64,000 nucleotides of DNA from JANMOK01 sp031415055 (GCA_031415055.1 JANOQZ010000042.1:70736-134735), one strand, 5' to 3'. Shown: positions 1 to 8,958, counted from the stretch's first letter. Notes: generated by a model from the letters alone, not told the origin. Made by a program: numbers and translations.

Positions 1-1
1 T

Positions 2-685
2 ATGCGCGACCGATTGGGCGATGCAGTGGCGGCGTTTGAATTGATCCACGGCCAAGGTTTGGAATTCCTGCGCGAAAAGATGCCACAAGTTTCGCTGCCC
101 CTATCAACGGACTGGCTGGTGCTGGTCGAGGTATCCGGCGGCAATGTGATAGTTGCCGACAGTTTTGAGACGGCTTTGGTGGAAGCCTTTGAAAACAAGA
201 TGATTTCAGAGACATTGATTGCAGCGAACGAGAGCCAAAGACGGGTGTTTTGGACCCTGCGCGAGTCGATTCCGCTGGCCAATCGGCGCATTGGCTATGT
301 TTCGGCGCATGATGTGTCACTGCCGCTGAACAACATTCCGCCGTTCTTGAGCGAAACCACGGCGGCGATTGCGGCGCTCGATTCGACCTTGCGGGTAAAT
401 GCCTTTGGCCATTTGGGTGATGGCAACCTGCATTTCAACGTGTTCCCCGGCAAGGGTCGAAAGGCCGATGACTATGACGATTTGCGACGTCGTTTGGTGC
501 GACTGATCCATGATCGCATTGACAAAATGGGAGGATCTTTCAGCGCCGAGCACGGGATAGGTAGGGCGAAAGTGGCGGAGTTGCTGCGCTATGGCGACCC
601 TGGCAGGCTGACGGCGATGCGGGCAATCAAACACGCACTGGACCCGAACGGGATATTAAATCCGGGGGCAGTGATTGAGGTTTGA
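2..685 (+). CDS. FAD-binding oxidase, C-terminal part (D-lactate/2-hydroxyglutarate/glycolate oxidase family), 5' truncated
   Basis: This is the C-terminal 227 residues of an FAD-linked 2-hydroxyacid dehydrogenase. The motifs FGHLGDGNLHFNVF (about residue 135) and SAEHGIGRAK (about residue 180), and the ending ALDPNGILNPGAV, are hallmarks of the FAD-oxidase C-terminal domain that forms the substrate and metal site. Family members are about 460-480 residues long with an N-terminal PCMH FAD-binding domain, so roughly half the gene lies upstream of the window. The ATG at position 2 is probably an internal methionine. The substrate (D-lactate, D-2-hydroxyglutarate or glycolate) cannot be told from this half. 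No downstream partner gene is close: the next gene is on the opposite strand after about 200 bases. Confidence 0.85.
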   Translation: MRDRLGDAVAAFELIHGQGLEFLREKMPQVSLPLSTDWLVLVEVSGGNVIVADSFETALVEAFENKMISETLIAANESQRRVFWTLRESIPLANRRIGYVSAHDVSLPLNNIPPFLSETTAAIAALDSTLRVNAFGHLGDGNLHFNVFPGKGRKADDYDDLRRRLVRLIHDRIDKMGGSFSAEHGIGRAKVAELLRYGDPGRLTAMRAIKHALDPNGILNPGAVIEV

Positions 686-893
686 GGGGTGTGGGGATGT
701 TTTGATGCACCGCACTAATTTTGGGTGAAACGTGGCAAAAACGGTGTGCACCGGGCGTGCATACGATTTTGGTTTGAATTCAACGCAAAAATAGCGGCAT
801 TATTCTGCGCGTGCGAAGAAATGCGGCCAGATGAACGCGTTTGCAAGGCTTTAGACGCGATGCGTGACTCTGGGTTGAAGACTTAGCGAAATC

Positions 894-1094
894 TCACTCC
901 AGTTTCCGCGCTTCATCCACCAGCATCACCGGAACGCCGCCGCGGATGGGGAAGGCGAGGCGGGCGGGGCGCGAGATCAGTTCTTGCGCTTTTGCGTCGT
1001 ATTCCAACGTGGCGTGGGTGACGGGGCAGATGAGGAATTCCAACATTTTGCGGTCAATCTGCGGCTGCGTCATTTCCTCGGGCAAGTCATTCAT
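894..1094 (-). CDS. Trm112-family small protein
   Basis: A 66-residue protein of the Trm112/YcaR family. It carries the typical core [18 protein letters not shown] and the C-terminal [17 protein letters not shown] place the start at the ATG at 1094 ([10 protein letters not shown]) because it overlaps the stop of the upstream LON-domain gene as ATGA, a sign of translational coupling; a longer open frame reading through that gene is not protein-like. In eukaryotes and archaea Trm112 activates methyltransferases; the bacterial role is poorly defined. Only one of the usual metal-binding cysteines (the C of ICPVT) is visible, as in many bacterial members. It is the last gene of a three-gene minus-strand cluster with the thioredoxin-like and LON-domain proteins. 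Confidence 0.85.
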   Translation of the reverse strand: MNDLPEEMTQPQIDRKMLEFLICPVTHATLEYDAKAQELISRPARLAFPIRGGVPVMLVDEARKLE

Positions 1095-1747
1095 TGCAGC
1101 GTTCCCTCTTTTCCGGGTGAACGCAGGGCGAATTCCATCAGCGTCACCAAAGTTTCGCGGCGATTTTGCAAGTTGGGCGCTTCGAGCAGGGCCTGTTTTT
1201 CTTCGGGTGCAAACGGGCAGAGCATGGAGAGTGAATTGATCAGCAACTCTTCGTCGGCCAATTTCAGGCTTTCCCAATCGGGGGTAAGTTTGGAGGATTG
1301 GAAGTACCGCTCCAACACCGACATGAACTTGGTGCGGTCAAATTCGGCGTCGGGTTCGCTGAGTCCCAGATCGCGTTCAAAGCTTGCCCAACCAACGGCG
1401 CCGGTTGCATAAGGTTGGAAACCTTGGTTTTCTGAAACAACGCGAAACCGTGAGATGCCGGTCAAGGTGATCAAGTAGCGATTGTCGTCGGTTTCGATCA
1501 GTCGGGTCAACCGACCGGCACAGCCGATGCGTTGCAACTTTCCCATGGCCTGCTGCGGTACGTTGCCCAAAGGTTGCACCATGCCGATCAACCGATGCTC
1601 GGTTTTCAGCGCGTCGTCGACCATCGTGAGGTAGCGCGGTTCGAATATGTTCAGTGGCAAGCGCGAGCGTGGCAACAGTAACGCGCCGGGCAAGGGGAAA
1701 AGCGGCAGGGTTTCGGGTAGGTCTTGCAGCCGGAAACGGCGTTTCAT
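1091..1747 (-). CDS. LON substrate-binding domain protein
   Basis: A 218-residue stand-alone LON N-terminal (substrate-binding) domain protein without the ATPase or protease parts of Lon. The N-terminus [27 protein letters not shown] is the classical signature of this domain. Such proteins are common in alphaproteobacteria and are thought to bind unfolded or degron-bearing substrates; the exact role is unknown. The start ATG at 1747 lies one base after the TAA stop of the thioredoxin-like gene, and its own stop overlaps the start of the Trm112-like gene, so the three are almost certainly one transcript. The grouping of a trx-like chaperone, LON domain and Trm112 hints at a protein-quality-control role, which is inference. 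Confidence 0.9.
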   Translation of the reverse strand: MKRRFRLQDLPETLPLFPLPGALLLPRSRLPLNIFEPRYLTMVDDALKTEHRLIGMVQPLGNVPQQAMGKLQRIGCAGRLTRLIETDDNRYLITLTGISRFRVVSENQGFQPYATGAVGWASFERDLGLSEPDAEFDRTKFMSVLERYFQSSKLTPDWESLKLADEELLINSLSMLCPFAPEEKQALLEAPNLQNRRETLVTLMEFALRSPGKEGTLQ

Positions 1748-1748
1748 T

Positions 1749-2651
1749 TTAGGCGAAGATCATCGAGGAAAGTTGGCGGCGACCACGTTGTGCTTCCGCA
1801 CTTTTGGGGCCGAGCGAGTCAAACAGTTTGAACAGTTGGATCTTGGCGGCCTCGTCGTTCCACATTCGGTCGCGGCGGAACAATTCCAGCAAATTGTCGA
1901 TGGCATTTTCGGCGTCACCAGCGGCGGCCAGCGCAATAGCAAGGTCGAGACGGGCTTGGTGGTCGGTCGGGTTCGCTTCGACTTTGGCCTGCAGATCGCC
2001 GGTTTCTCCCAAACCCGCGCTGGCCTCGGCCAGTTCCAATTGGGCGCGAACTGAAGCAATCAGCGGGTCGTTTTCTTTGCCAACAGGTACCAGCGCCAGC
2101 AAGCCCCGCGCTTGTTCGGTTTCGTTCAACGACAAATGCGCCCGGATCATGCCGGATAGGGCGCGCAAGTTGGATTCATCCTCCTGCAAGACGGCGGCGT
2201 AGGTTTGGAAGGCGTCCGCCGTGATGCCCTGCGCCAACATTTCGTCGGCGGCATCCAACGCTTCGTCCAACCCGCCATTGCCACCGAGCGCGATGATTTT
2301 GTCGAGGAAGGTTTTCAGCGCCGAACCGGTTTGCGCCCCGACAAAACCATCAACCGGTTTGCCGTCAAGAAAGGCATAGACCGCCGGTATCGACTGAATC
2401 CGCATTTGTTGGGCGATACGCTGGTTCTGGTCGACGTCAATCTTGACGAGCCGGACTTTGCCCTTCGCCTCGGTCACGGCTTTTTCAATCGCGGGACCCA
2501 ACTGCTTGCACGGCCCGCACCAGGGGGCCCAGAAATCGACGATGACCGGAACTTCCTTCGAGGCTTCGATCACATCGACCATGAAACTGGCTTCCGAGCC
2601 GTCTTTGATCAGGTCAACGGTTGCGGCTGGTTTTGACCCTAGTTCGAGCAT
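1749..2651 (-). CDS. Thioredoxin-like co-chaperone (YbbN/CnoX family)
   Basis: A 300-residue protein with an N-terminal thioredoxin fold (about residues 18-120, active site WCGPC at 44-48) and a C-terminal all-helical TPR-like region (about residues 125-300). This architecture matches YbbN/CnoX, which in E. coli works as a holdase and redox-regulated chaperone passing clients to GroEL or DnaK. Unlike E. coli YbbN, which has a degenerate SxxC site, both cysteines (45 and 48) are present here, as is normal in alphaproteobacteria, so it may keep oxidoreductase activity. The ATG at 2651 has a GAGGAA ribosome-binding site. It is the first gene of the cluster with the LON-domain and Trm112-like genes. 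Confidence 0.9.
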   Translation of the reverse strand: MLELGSKPAATVDLIKDGSEASFMVDVIEASKEVPVIVDFWAPWCGPCKQLGPAIEKAVTEAKGKVRLVKIDVDQNQRIAQQMRIQSIPAVYAFLDGKPVDGFVGAQTGSALKTFLDKIIALGGNGGLDEALDAADEMLAQGITADAFQTYAAVLQEDESNLRALSGMIRAHLSLNETEQARGLLALVPVGKENDPLIASVRAQLELAEASAGLGETGDLQAKVEANPTDHQARLDLAIALAAAGDAENAIDNLLELFRRDRMWNDEAAKIQLFKLFDSLGPKSAEAQRGRRQLSSMIFA

Positions 2652-2710
2652 GGCGATTCCTCTTGGTGTTCGTCACTTCATATAGGGTGGCAAAGGTCGG
2701 TCGGGAAGGG

Positions 2711-3295
2711 TCAGAATGCCGCCAAAAGCGCGGCGTGGCGGTGCAGGAATTGTTGTTTCGCGCCCATCGGAGGAAGCGGGGTAAGTTTAAGCTTGGCGAA
2801 TTCGAGATGCGGCTTGCCAAACAGTTTGTCCGCCTCAACGTTGGAAAATCCGGCGATTTGGGTAGCTTCCAGCCACGCCGAGATTTTGTCGGCCTGTTTG
2901 ATCTGCTTTTTGACGCTGGCGGGAATTTCGGCAGGCAGGCCAAAGCGCAGGTGCACGGCGGCGGCAAGACGGTGGTCAAGGTCGGCATAACCGGGGCCAA
3001 CGGCGGCTTTGACCGGTGAGATCATATCACCGATGACGTATTCCGGCGCGTCGTGCAGCAAGGCCGCCAATCGCCATTTGGACGGGGCTGCGGTGAGAGC
3101 CGCGAATACAGTTTCCACCAACAGCGAATGTTCGGCCACCGAATAGGGAAACTCGCCGTAAGTCTGCCCGTTCCAGCGCGCCACAAAGGCGAGGCCATGG
3201 GCAATGTCCTCGATTTCGATGTCGAGCGGGGAAGGATCGAGCAGGTCGAGACGGCGGCCGGAGAGCATGCGTTGGTAGGCGCGGGGGGTTTTCAT
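2711..3295 (-). CDS. HD-domain hydrolase (YfbR-like nucleotidase family)
   Basis: A 194-residue HD-superfamily phosphohydrolase. The metal-binding signature is visible as VAEHSLLV (H56), LLHDAPEYVIGD (H81-D82) and a later conserved D in the helix DLDHRL. Length and motif layout match YfbR-type 5'-deoxynucleotidases, which hydrolyse dNMPs and need a divalent metal. The exact substrate is not proven by sequence. The gene starts with ATG at 3295 and is divergent from ahcY; the 170-base space between them holds a repeated motif described separately. It lies about 60 bases upstream of the thioredoxin-like gene on the same strand and could be co-transcribed with it. Confidence 0.85.
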   Translation of the reverse strand: MKTPRAYQRMLSGRRLDLLDPSPLDIEIEDIAHGLAFVARWNGQTYGEFPYSVAEHSLLVETVFAALTAAPSKWRLAALLHDAPEYVIGDMISPVKAAVGPGYADLDHRLAAAVHLRFGLPAEIPASVKKQIKQADKISAWLEATQIAGFSNVEADKLFGKPHLEFAKLKLTPLPPMGAKQQFLHRHAALLAAF

Positions 3296-3305
3296 TGGAT
3301 GGCAG

Positions 3306-3367
3306 ATCCTTAGTCAAGTAAAGTTGATTTAGAAGTCGGATTCGCATCCTTAATCAAGTGACACTTG
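3306..3367. promoter_or_regulatory. Candidate operator: direct repeat plus palindrome upstream of ahcY
   Basis: ATCCTTAGTCAAGT (3306-3319) is repeated 40 bases later as ATCCTTAATCAAGT (3346-3359). The second copy overlaps a perfect inverted repeat CAAGTG-A-CACTTG (3355-3367). The motif sits in the space between the HD-hydrolase gene and ahcY. Spacing of about four helical turns suggests paired binding of a dimeric regulator. In many Proteobacteria ahcY is controlled by the ArsR-family regulator SahR, so a SahR-type operator is possible, but I cannot match the motif to a known consensus from memory. Confidence 0.45.
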
Positions 3368-3467
3368 TCTTAATTGCCACTCATGACCCTTTCCGTCGCA
3401 TTGTCGGGGCGCGATTGCGGTGCTATGTCAGCCCGCTCAAACGGTATGAGTTTATAGGATGGTTCCA

Positions 3468-4862
3468 ATGCCCAAGGATTACATTGTCAAAAACATCGAC
3501 CTCGCCGATTTCGGGCGCAAGGAACTGGATATTGCCGAAACCGAAATGCCCGGCCTCATGGCACTGCGGCGCGAGTTTGGTGACAAGAAGCCGCTGAACG
3601 GCGCGCGAATTGCCGGGTCGTTGCACATGACGATTCAGACGGCGGTTTTGATCGAGACTTTGACCCATCTGGGTGCCGATGTGCGTTGGGCGTCGTGCAA
3701 TATTTTCTCGACACAAGACCATGCGGCAGCGGCGATTGCCGCGTCGGGCGTGCCGGTGTTTGCGATCAAGGGTGAAAACCTGGAGGAATATTGGGATTAT
3801 TCCGACCGGATTTTCCAGTTCGCCGAAGGTACCGCCAACATGATTTTGGACGATGGCGGCGATGCGACTTTGTACATTTTGATGGGAGCGCGAGTAGAAG
3901 CTGGCGAGACGGGGCTGATCGACGTGCCGACCAGCGACGAGGAAGTTTGCCTGTTCAACCAAATCAAGAAACGCCTGAAAGCCAGCCCAGGCTGGTTCAC
4001 CCAACAGCGCGACGCCATTCGCGGCGTGTCGGAGGAAACCACGACCGGGGTGCATCGTCTGTATCAGTTGATGGAAAAGGGCTTGCTGCCCTTCCCGGCG
4101 ATCAACGTGAATGACTCTGTGACCAAATCGAAATTCGACAACAAATACGGCTGCAAGGAAAGTTTGGTTGACGGCATCCGCCGCGCGACCGACACGATGA
4201 TGGCGGGCAAGACCGCCGTGGTGCTGGGCTATGGCGATGTCGGCAAAGGCTCGGCGGCCTCGCTTCGTGGCGCTGGTGCGCGGGTGAAAGTAACCGAGGT
4301 CGATCCGATTTGCGCCCTGCAGGCCGCGATGGATGGGTTTGAAGTCGTGCGGCTGGAAGATGCAGTCGAGACCGCCGATATTTTTATCAGCGCCACCGGC
4401 AACAAGGATGTCATCAAGTTGGACGATATGCGGCGGATGAAAGACATGGCGATTGTCGGCAACATCGGCCATTTCGACAACGAAATTCAGGTCGCCGCTT
4501 TGCGCAACCAGAAATGGACCAACATCAAGGAACAGGTGGATATGATCACCTTCCCCGATGGGCACCGGATGATATTGTTGTCGGAAGGGCGGTTGCTGAA
4601 CCTCGGCAACGCGACAGGGCATCCAAGTTTCGTGATGTCGGCCTCGTTTTCCAATCAGGTGCTGGCACAGATCGAATTGTGGACCCAGACCGACAAATAC
4701 GAAAACAAGGTCTATATCCTGCCCAAACATCTGGACGAAAAAGTCGCCCGGTTGCATCTGGAAAAAATCGGGGTGCGGCTGACGGAACTGAGCAAGGATC
4801 AGGCGGATTATATCGGCGTTGCCCCGCAAGGTCCGTTCAAGGCCGAACATTACCGCTACTGA
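3468..4862 (+). CDS. ahcY: Adenosylhomocysteinase (S-adenosylhomocysteine hydrolase)
   Basis: A protein of about 464 residues that reversibly cleaves S-adenosylhomocysteine to adenosine and homocysteine, an essential step of the methyl cycle; it is cytosolic and NAD-dependent. Diagnostic motifs are [36 protein letters not shown] (substrate and catalytic Lys/Asp region), [10 protein letters not shown] (Rossmann NAD-binding loop) and the C-terminal KAEHYRY typical of the family. I choose ATG 3468 ([12 protein letters not shown]) rather than the in-frame ATG nine bases earlier because AGGATGG lies five bases before it. The 3' end overlaps the convergent EamA transporter gene by seven bases. A long antisense open frame across this gene is a codon-composition artefact. 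Confidence 0.97.
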   Translation: MPKDYIVKNIDLADFGRKELDIAETEMPGLMALRREFGDKKPLNGARIAGSLHMTIQTAVLIETLTHLGADVRWASCNIFSTQDHAAAAIAASGVPVFAIKGENLEEYWDYSDRIFQFAEGTANMILDDGGDATLYILMGARVEAGETGLIDVPTSDEEVCLFNQIKKRLKASPGWFTQQRDAIRGVSEETTTGVHRLYQLMEKGLLPFPAINVNDSVTKSKFDNKYGCKESLVDGIRRATDTMMAGKTAVVLGYGDVGKGSAASLRGAGARVKVTEVDPICALQAAMDGFEVVRLEDAVETADIFISATGNKDVIKLDDMRRMKDMAIVGNIGHFDNEIQVAALRNQKWTNIKEQVDMITFPDGHRMILLSEGRLLNLGNATGHPSFVMSASFSNQVLAQIELWTQTDKYENKVYILPKHLDEKVARLHLEKIGVRLTELSKDQADYIGVAPQGPFKAEHYRY

Positions 4863-5959
4863 GCGTCCTTATCCACCGGTGCAGCATGGCCGTGCCGGTG
4901 GTGCAGGTCGGGGAAATGCGCGTGGCTGTGCGCCAGCCGCGCGTGCCGGTGAATGTGGCTGTGTGGCTCGCGTACCGGTCCGTCATGGGCGTGTTGGTGG
5001 TGGGCGTCGTGGACATGGGCATGGTCGTGTTCCATGTCCTCGTGCAGATGTTCGTGGGAGTGGTTCTCGAAGAGGTGCAAGGCAAGGCCAATCGCCATCA
5101 GCAGGCCGGCCAGAACCAGTTGCATCGTCAGCGGTTCATCCAGCAGGGCCAGCGACAACAGCGCGCCAAAGAACGGCGCGACCGAATAATAGGCCCCGGT
5201 CCTTGCCGCGCCCAAGTGGCGCAGACCAAACAGGAACAACACCAGAGACAAGCCAATGCAGATATAGCCGACCAAAGCGGCGGCGGCGATTGCCGGTAGC
5301 GGCGGTAACATGCCCCCGGTCAAAAGCGACAGGCCAAGGTTGACCGGTCCTGCGACTAGGCATTTCACCATCGCCACCTGCACTGGATCGGATCCCGACA
5401 GACCGCGCGACAGGTTGTTGTCGATGCCCCAACACAGGCAGGCGGCAGCAATCAATAAGCTGCCGCCCGATGGCATAGCGCCAACGCCGCCGCTCCAACT
5501 CAGAATAACGGCGCCCAGCAATATCGCCGCCGCCCCAATGATGATGCGGGCATCGGCATTTTCGCGGAACACCACCCAAGCGATTAGCATGGTGGCGATA
5601 CCTTCGAGGTTGAGCAGCAGCGAAGCCGCCGAAGCCGGAACACCCTGTATCCCCAGCATCAGCAGCGCCGGGCCCAAAATGCCGCCAAACAACGCCACAG
5701 CGGCCAGTCTCGGTGCCTGCGCGCGGGTTAGTTTTGCCTCCGATGACAGGCGACCGCCGCGTATGCGAACCAGTAACGTCAGTGCCAGTCCACAACCCGC
5801 GCCAAGATATAGCACTGCGGCCAGCGCGAACGCGTCCATTTGAACCAGCAGAACCTTGGAGAGCGGCGCGGTCAACCCAAACAAAAGCGCCGAAGCCAAC
5901 GCCAATGGCACTCCGGGCCAAAGCGGCGAGGTCGTGTTAACGCGGCGGCCTTCGTCCAT
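4856..5959 (-). CDS. EamA/DMT-family transporter with histidine-rich C-terminal tail
   Basis: A 367-residue membrane protein with about ten hydrophobic segments in two EamA repeats (residues about 12-295), as in drug/metabolite-superfamily exporters. After the last helix (ending near ...[12 protein letters not shown]) comes a charged tail of about 70 residues containing 23 histidines in HxH and HH patterns plus Asp/Glu. Such tails are known in ZIP, CDF and NiCoT metal transporters and suggest binding of Zn, Ni or Co. EamA proteins usually carry organic solutes, so a metal-linked role here is inference. The ATG at 5959 is the chosen start. The gene is convergent with ahcY and overlaps it by seven bases, with no terminator between them. 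Confidence 0.88.
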   Translation of the reverse strand: MDEGRRVNTTSPLWPGVPLALASALLFGLTAPLSKVLLVQMDAFALAAVLYLGAGCGLALTLLVRIRGGRLSSEAKLTRAQAPRLAAVALFGGILGPALLMLGIQGVPASAASLLLNLEGIATMLIAWVVFRENADARIIIGAAAILLGAVILSWSGGVGAMPSGGSLLIAAACLCWGIDNNLSRGLSGSDPVQVAMVKCLVAGPVNLGLSLLTGGMLPPLPAIAAAALVGYICIGLSLVLFLFGLRHLGAARTGAYYSVAPFFGALLSLALLDEPLTMQLVLAGLLMAIGLALHLFENHSHEHLHEDMEHDHAHVHDAHHQHAHDGPVREPHSHIHRHARLAHSHAHFPDLHHRHGHAAPVDKDAQ

Positions 5960-6477
5960 TACTCCCCCGTCGCAGGCGCTGACGTTGCGCAGAAGCCGCG
6001 ATGACTAATGCGAGCTTAAGGAATTGCATCGAAAAGAGCATACTTCAAGTTTGCACGACGCCGCCGAATATGTTTATTGGCATGCACGGTGAAGCCAACA
6101 GAAGTTGGCAAGAATTCATAACCGCCGTGAAATCCCATCAAACAGTCCCCCCAGTTACTGGGTTTCGCGTCGGTCAGGGTGCGTGCAGATGCATATTTGC
6201 ACGCGGGTGGTTGAAGGGTTCGCCAATGCTGGCGGACCCTTCAGCACTCGTTTTGATTGTCAGGCCCAATATAGGTTAATTGCCGCCGCTCGGCACCGGT
6301 CAACTCCGTTGCCTTGACGGGCGCTGTTCGCCAATTTTTATCGTGGCAATTGACGCGTCGTGCGGACCGACCTTGTTAAAGAGAAGTTCAAATCCACCCG
6401 ATTTTGTGGTAAGGGGAACGGCGTTTATTTCGGCGTAGTTCACGGTCAAGTTTTTCATCGATGCCTTGGAGGTGAAA
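5960..6477. other. 518-base gene-free region with two tandem hairpins
   Basis: No convincing coding sequence is present: the short open frames have no ribosome-binding site and are not protein-like. The notable content is a pair of adjacent inverted repeats at 6181-6204 and 6212-6243 (separate entry). The last bases supply the upstream region of the M15 peptidase gene, including GGAGGTG at 6468-6474. Confidence 0.6.
6181..6258 (+). ncRNA. Tandem hairpins; possible small RNA or terminator
   Basis: Two consecutive stem-loops are visible. The first is GCGTGCA (6181-6187) pairing with TGCACGC (6198-6204). The second is a 13-base stem TGAAGGGTTCGCC (6212-6224) pairing with GGCGGACCCTTCA (6231-6243) with one G-U and a 6-base loop. 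A short T-run (TTTTGATT, 6251-6258) follows, so the second hairpin may end a plus-strand transcript. There is no plus-strand gene directly upstream, which leaves open a small intergenic RNA. I do not recognise a known RNA family. Confidence 0.35.
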
Positions 6478-7290
6478 ATGAGCATTGCGCAATCCTATCT
6501 TGACAAACAATTCACTGTCACCGACTCGGACGCGCGCATTCGCGATGCCGCAAACCTGATTGAATACCTTGTTTTCAAACCGAGTGATTTAATCCCGCCC
6601 GGCAAATCCGTCGGCGACCCGAAAACCATTCCAGACGGAAGCGTGGTTGCCATCACGGAAGTCAAAATGCTGCCGACGGGCAGCAAGAGCAGCACTGTGT
6701 TTGCCAAAGCTGTCGATGCCGGAACCCGGAACGAAATCGGTTGGACTTCCACCCGCAATCTTGCCGGGGGATTTGTCAACGAAACACTCGGAACCCTGTT
6801 GCCATCGCCAGGGGATGGACGATTTGGCCCCAATGCCGCTTGGTCCGGGGGCAGTTATTTGGGTCAGATTGATCTGGTACGGATCGTTGATGTGGGTTCC
6901 GAGATTGAAACCATCGCGGTCAGCACGGTCAAAGAATATTTCGCGATGACAACGGCGGCGTTGCGCAATTCGGTCAAGGTCGCGATCAAAAGCGGCTTCC
7001 GCTCCTATCCGGAACAGAAACACTTGTTCGAAGGTTTCAGTCGCGGACTTCCCGGTTTCAACAGGGCGGCAAAACCGGGATTTTCCAACCACCAGAACGG
7101 CACGGCGTTCGATATCGCCGTTTCCGGCGGGGCGGGGAACAACACTTATGACTGGCTGTGTATCAACGCAACGTCGTTCGGATTCGTGCGCACTGTCAGC
7201 CGCGAACCTTGGCACTGGGAGTTCAATCCGACCAGAGCGAAAGCCGCCAAAAACGCTGGGACGTTCAAGACACCGAATGTGCGGGACTAA
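6478..7290 (+). CDS. M15-family D,D-carboxypeptidase-like protein
   Basis: A 270-residue protein whose C-terminal half (about residues 150-260) is a VanY/DacB-like M15 peptidase domain. The zinc-site motifs are SNHQNGTAFDI (His and Asp ligands) and EPWHWEF (third His), preceded by SGFRSYPEQKHLF. Such enzymes trim D-Ala-D-Ala or D-Ala-Gly bonds in peptidoglycan or act as endolysins. There is no obvious signal peptide. The N-terminal 140 residues are not recognised and may be a substrate-recognition region. The ATG at 6478 follows GGAGGTG at a spacing of three bases; an in-frame TTG twelve bases earlier is less likely. The gene is monocistronic with no phage neighbours, so an endolysin from a prophage is not supported. 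Confidence 0.8.
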   Translation: MSIAQSYLDKQFTVTDSDARIRDAANLIEYLVFKPSDLIPPGKSVGDPKTIPDGSVVAITEVKMLPTGSKSSTVFAKAVDAGTRNEIGWTSTRNLAGGFVNETLGTLLPSPGDGRFGPNAAWSGGSYLGQIDLVRIVDVGSEIETIAVSTVKEYFAMTTAALRNSVKVAIKSGFRSYPEQKHLFEGFSRGLPGFNRAAKPGFSNHQNGTAFDIAVSGGAGNNTYDWLCINATSFGFVRTVSREPWHWEFNPTRAKAAKNAGTFKTPNVRD

Positions 7291-7333
7291 GATGAGAGGG
7301 CCGCTGCCAGATGTTTGACAAAGGACGCGACCC

Positions 7334-7798
7334 CTACCCCCTGAGCCCCGTTGCCACCAGCATCCCCCGCCGTTTGGCCTCGTAATAGTACCCTTGCGAA
7401 TACCATTTCATCGCTTTGTCAAAACTGCCGCCCGACAAAAGCCAAGCGCCGCGCAGGTATTTTACGGCGTATTTCAAGTTGGTGTCGGCATCCAAAAGAT
7501 CGCGCGGTTCGCCGCGAAAACCCATAGTTCCAGCGGTTTGCGGCAGAATTTGCATCATGCCGTAGTATGGCCCGTTGCGGGCAGCGGCGTTGTAGTCGCT
7601 TTCGCGTTGGATGACGCGGTGGATCAACGGCGCGGGCACATCGTAGGTATCGGAATATTTGTTGACAAGCGCACGGATTTCAGGGGTTTCACCGGGATTT
7701 AGGTTTGCCGAAGAAATTTCGTCGCCGCCGCCAAACATGCCGCAAGCGGACAATAGCAGGGCGCTTAGAACCAAAACGATGCGATGTTTCATGGTCAT
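7334..7798 (-). CDS. Lytic transglycosylase lipoprotein (SLT domain)
   Basis: About 154 residues with a lipoprotein signal (LVLSALLLSAC-G, lipobox cysteine near residue 19) followed by a Slt/MltE-like lytic transglycosylase domain. The catalytic glutamate lies in VIQRESDYN and is followed by YYGMMQILPQTAGTMGF, the usual GxMQ motif. It cleaves the glycan strand of murein with formation of 1,6-anhydro ends and would be anchored in the outer membrane facing the periplasm. Start choice is between ATG 7798 (MTMKHR) and ATG 7792 (MKHR); both give the same mature protein. It starts immediately downstream of the DUF1761 gene (stop at 7800) and is probably co-transcribed with it. Confidence 0.88.
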   Translation of the reverse strand: MTMKHRIVLVLSALLLSACGMFGGGDEISSANLNPGETPEIRALVNKYSDTYDVPAPLIHRVIQRESDYNAAARNGPYYGMMQILPQTAGTMGFRGEPRDLLDADTNLKYAVKYLRGAWLLSGGSFDKAMKWYSQGYYYEAKRRGMLVATGLRG

Positions 7799-7799
7799 T

Positions 7800-8186
7800 T
7801 TACAGGAAAAACGACAGAACGACACCCATGATGGTGCAGCCGATGGTGGCGTAACCGCCGTCGATCCACATCAGGTTCCGCGGTTTGCCGGCGAAGGCGA
7901 CATTGGTGACAATCCACGGGGTGGCGATCAGCAGGCCCAAACCAAAACCACCCATGATACCATCGTACAACGAGTCCAGCCCGCTCATCACGAAAATATG
8001 CCGCATCATCCCGGCAACCAGAATCGAGCAGACAGCACTTATGACATAGGGCGTTTTGTCAGCCGTGTTGACTTGTTCCTTGGTCAGACCGACGGCTTTC
8101 ATCCAAGGATTGGCGAGTTGCATGTACCAGACGGCGCCGAACGCGTAGGAGGCAGCAGCGGCAAGCAGGACGGCAAGGTATTGCAT
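7800..8186 (-). CDS. DUF1761 family membrane protein
   Basis: A 128-residue integral membrane protein with four predicted helices. It begins MQYLAVLLAAAASYAFGAVW and contains the family-typical WYMQLANPWMKAVG and TPWIVTNVAFAGKPRNLMWIDGGY. These match DUF1761, a widespread family of unknown function. The ATG at 8186 is the start. It is followed within two bases by the lytic transglycosylase lipoprotein gene, which is the only functional hint and a weak one. Confidence 0.85.
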   Translation of the reverse strand: MQYLAVLLAAAASYAFGAVWYMQLANPWMKAVGLTKEQVNTADKTPYVISAVCSILVAGMMRHIFVMSGLDSLYDGIMGGFGLGLLIATPWIVTNVAFAGKPRNLMWIDGGYATIGCTIMGVVLSFFL

Positions 8187-8245
8187 GATCAGACCCTTCG
8201 TTGTTTCGCGGCAGTTTTAACCGCTCCGAAGAATCGCGCAACTTT

Positions 8246-8752
8246 TTAGTTGATGAATTTCTGCGAAATCCACACCGGTGAGCCGTCAACCGGGTGCTGA
8301 ACTTGCACCCAAGTGCCATCGGTCCTGCCTGTCAGGACTAAAAGGTCACCAAAAATGACCGAACCGATCTTGTCAAATTCGGTCGAAGGGCCGAGGCGCA
8401 GGTTGACCGCCTCGCCAGTGACCGACACCGTTTCCAACGACAACGGCGATTCGAGAGTGGTTTCGTTTTCCACGTCGACAGGATCAATTGCCTCAATGAT
8501 ATCGATTGGTTCGGCTGAATAGCTGGCCAATACGATTGGACGGTCAGCCGTGGATGCAATGGGTACATAAGAACCGGAAGTTGCTGCCCGCACTGGCGAA
8601 GCGACAGGTTGCGCAACGTCGATTGCAATTGGTTCAGGTGTAGGAACCTGGCGCAAAGCAAAAACCGAGTTATCGCCCGAACCGATATAGCCCGCAGCGC
8701 CCAGCAACGATACGATGGTTAAATTATAGAAAACAGTCCAAGACCCACGCAT
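8246..8752 (-). CDS. SH3-domain membrane-anchored protein
   Basis: About 168 residues: an N-terminal single membrane segment (VFYNLTIVSLLGAAGYIG), a low-complexity Pro/Ala/Val linker of about 80 residues, and a C-terminal bacterial SH3 (SH3b) domain with VNLRLGPSTEFDKIG and GTWVQVQH...GSPVWISQKFI. SH3b domains often bind peptidoglycan, so a periplasmic cell-wall role is likely. I take ATG 8752 (MRGSWTVFYN) as start; an upstream ATG at 8788 would add twelve residues. It lies in the same direction as the DUF1761/transglycosylase pair. Confidence 0.8.
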   Translation of the reverse strand: MRGSWTVFYNLTIVSLLGAAGYIGSGDNSVFALRQVPTPEPIAIDVAQPVASPVRAATSGSYVPIASTADRPIVLASYSAEPIDIIEAIDPVDVENETTLESPLSLETVSVTGEAVNLRLGPSTEFDKIGSVIFGDLLVLTGRTDGTWVQVQHPVDGSPVWISQKFIN

Positions 8753-8958
8753 TTCAAACCCCAAGCGCCCAAAATTCCCACGCCGCAACTAGGATTCTGT
8801 CTGTATTTAGCGGCCATTTTGTGACCGCGCTGCCTCGATGAAATGCTTACTACTAGCGAATTGATTGAACGCACCCCTAATTCAACCCATACACGATAAC
8901 GCGCAAAAAGTAAACGTCGATGCGGTTGAATTGTTCCATTCAAATCGCGGTTCGTCGG

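Noticed and set aside
3368..3467. SAH riboswitch upstream of ahcY
   Set aside because: The space before ahcY lacks the conserved pseudoknot core (such as GAGGAGCGCTGC-like segments); only protein-type operator repeats are visible.
3423..4850. Long open frame antisense to ahcY
   Set aside because: It mirrors a highly conserved gene with strong codon bias, has no ribosome-binding site and is His/Gln-rich nonsense in composition.
6001..6279. Open frame of 92 codons upstream of the M15 peptidase gene
   Set aside because: No ribosome-binding site, no family resemblance, and it contains the tandem hairpins.
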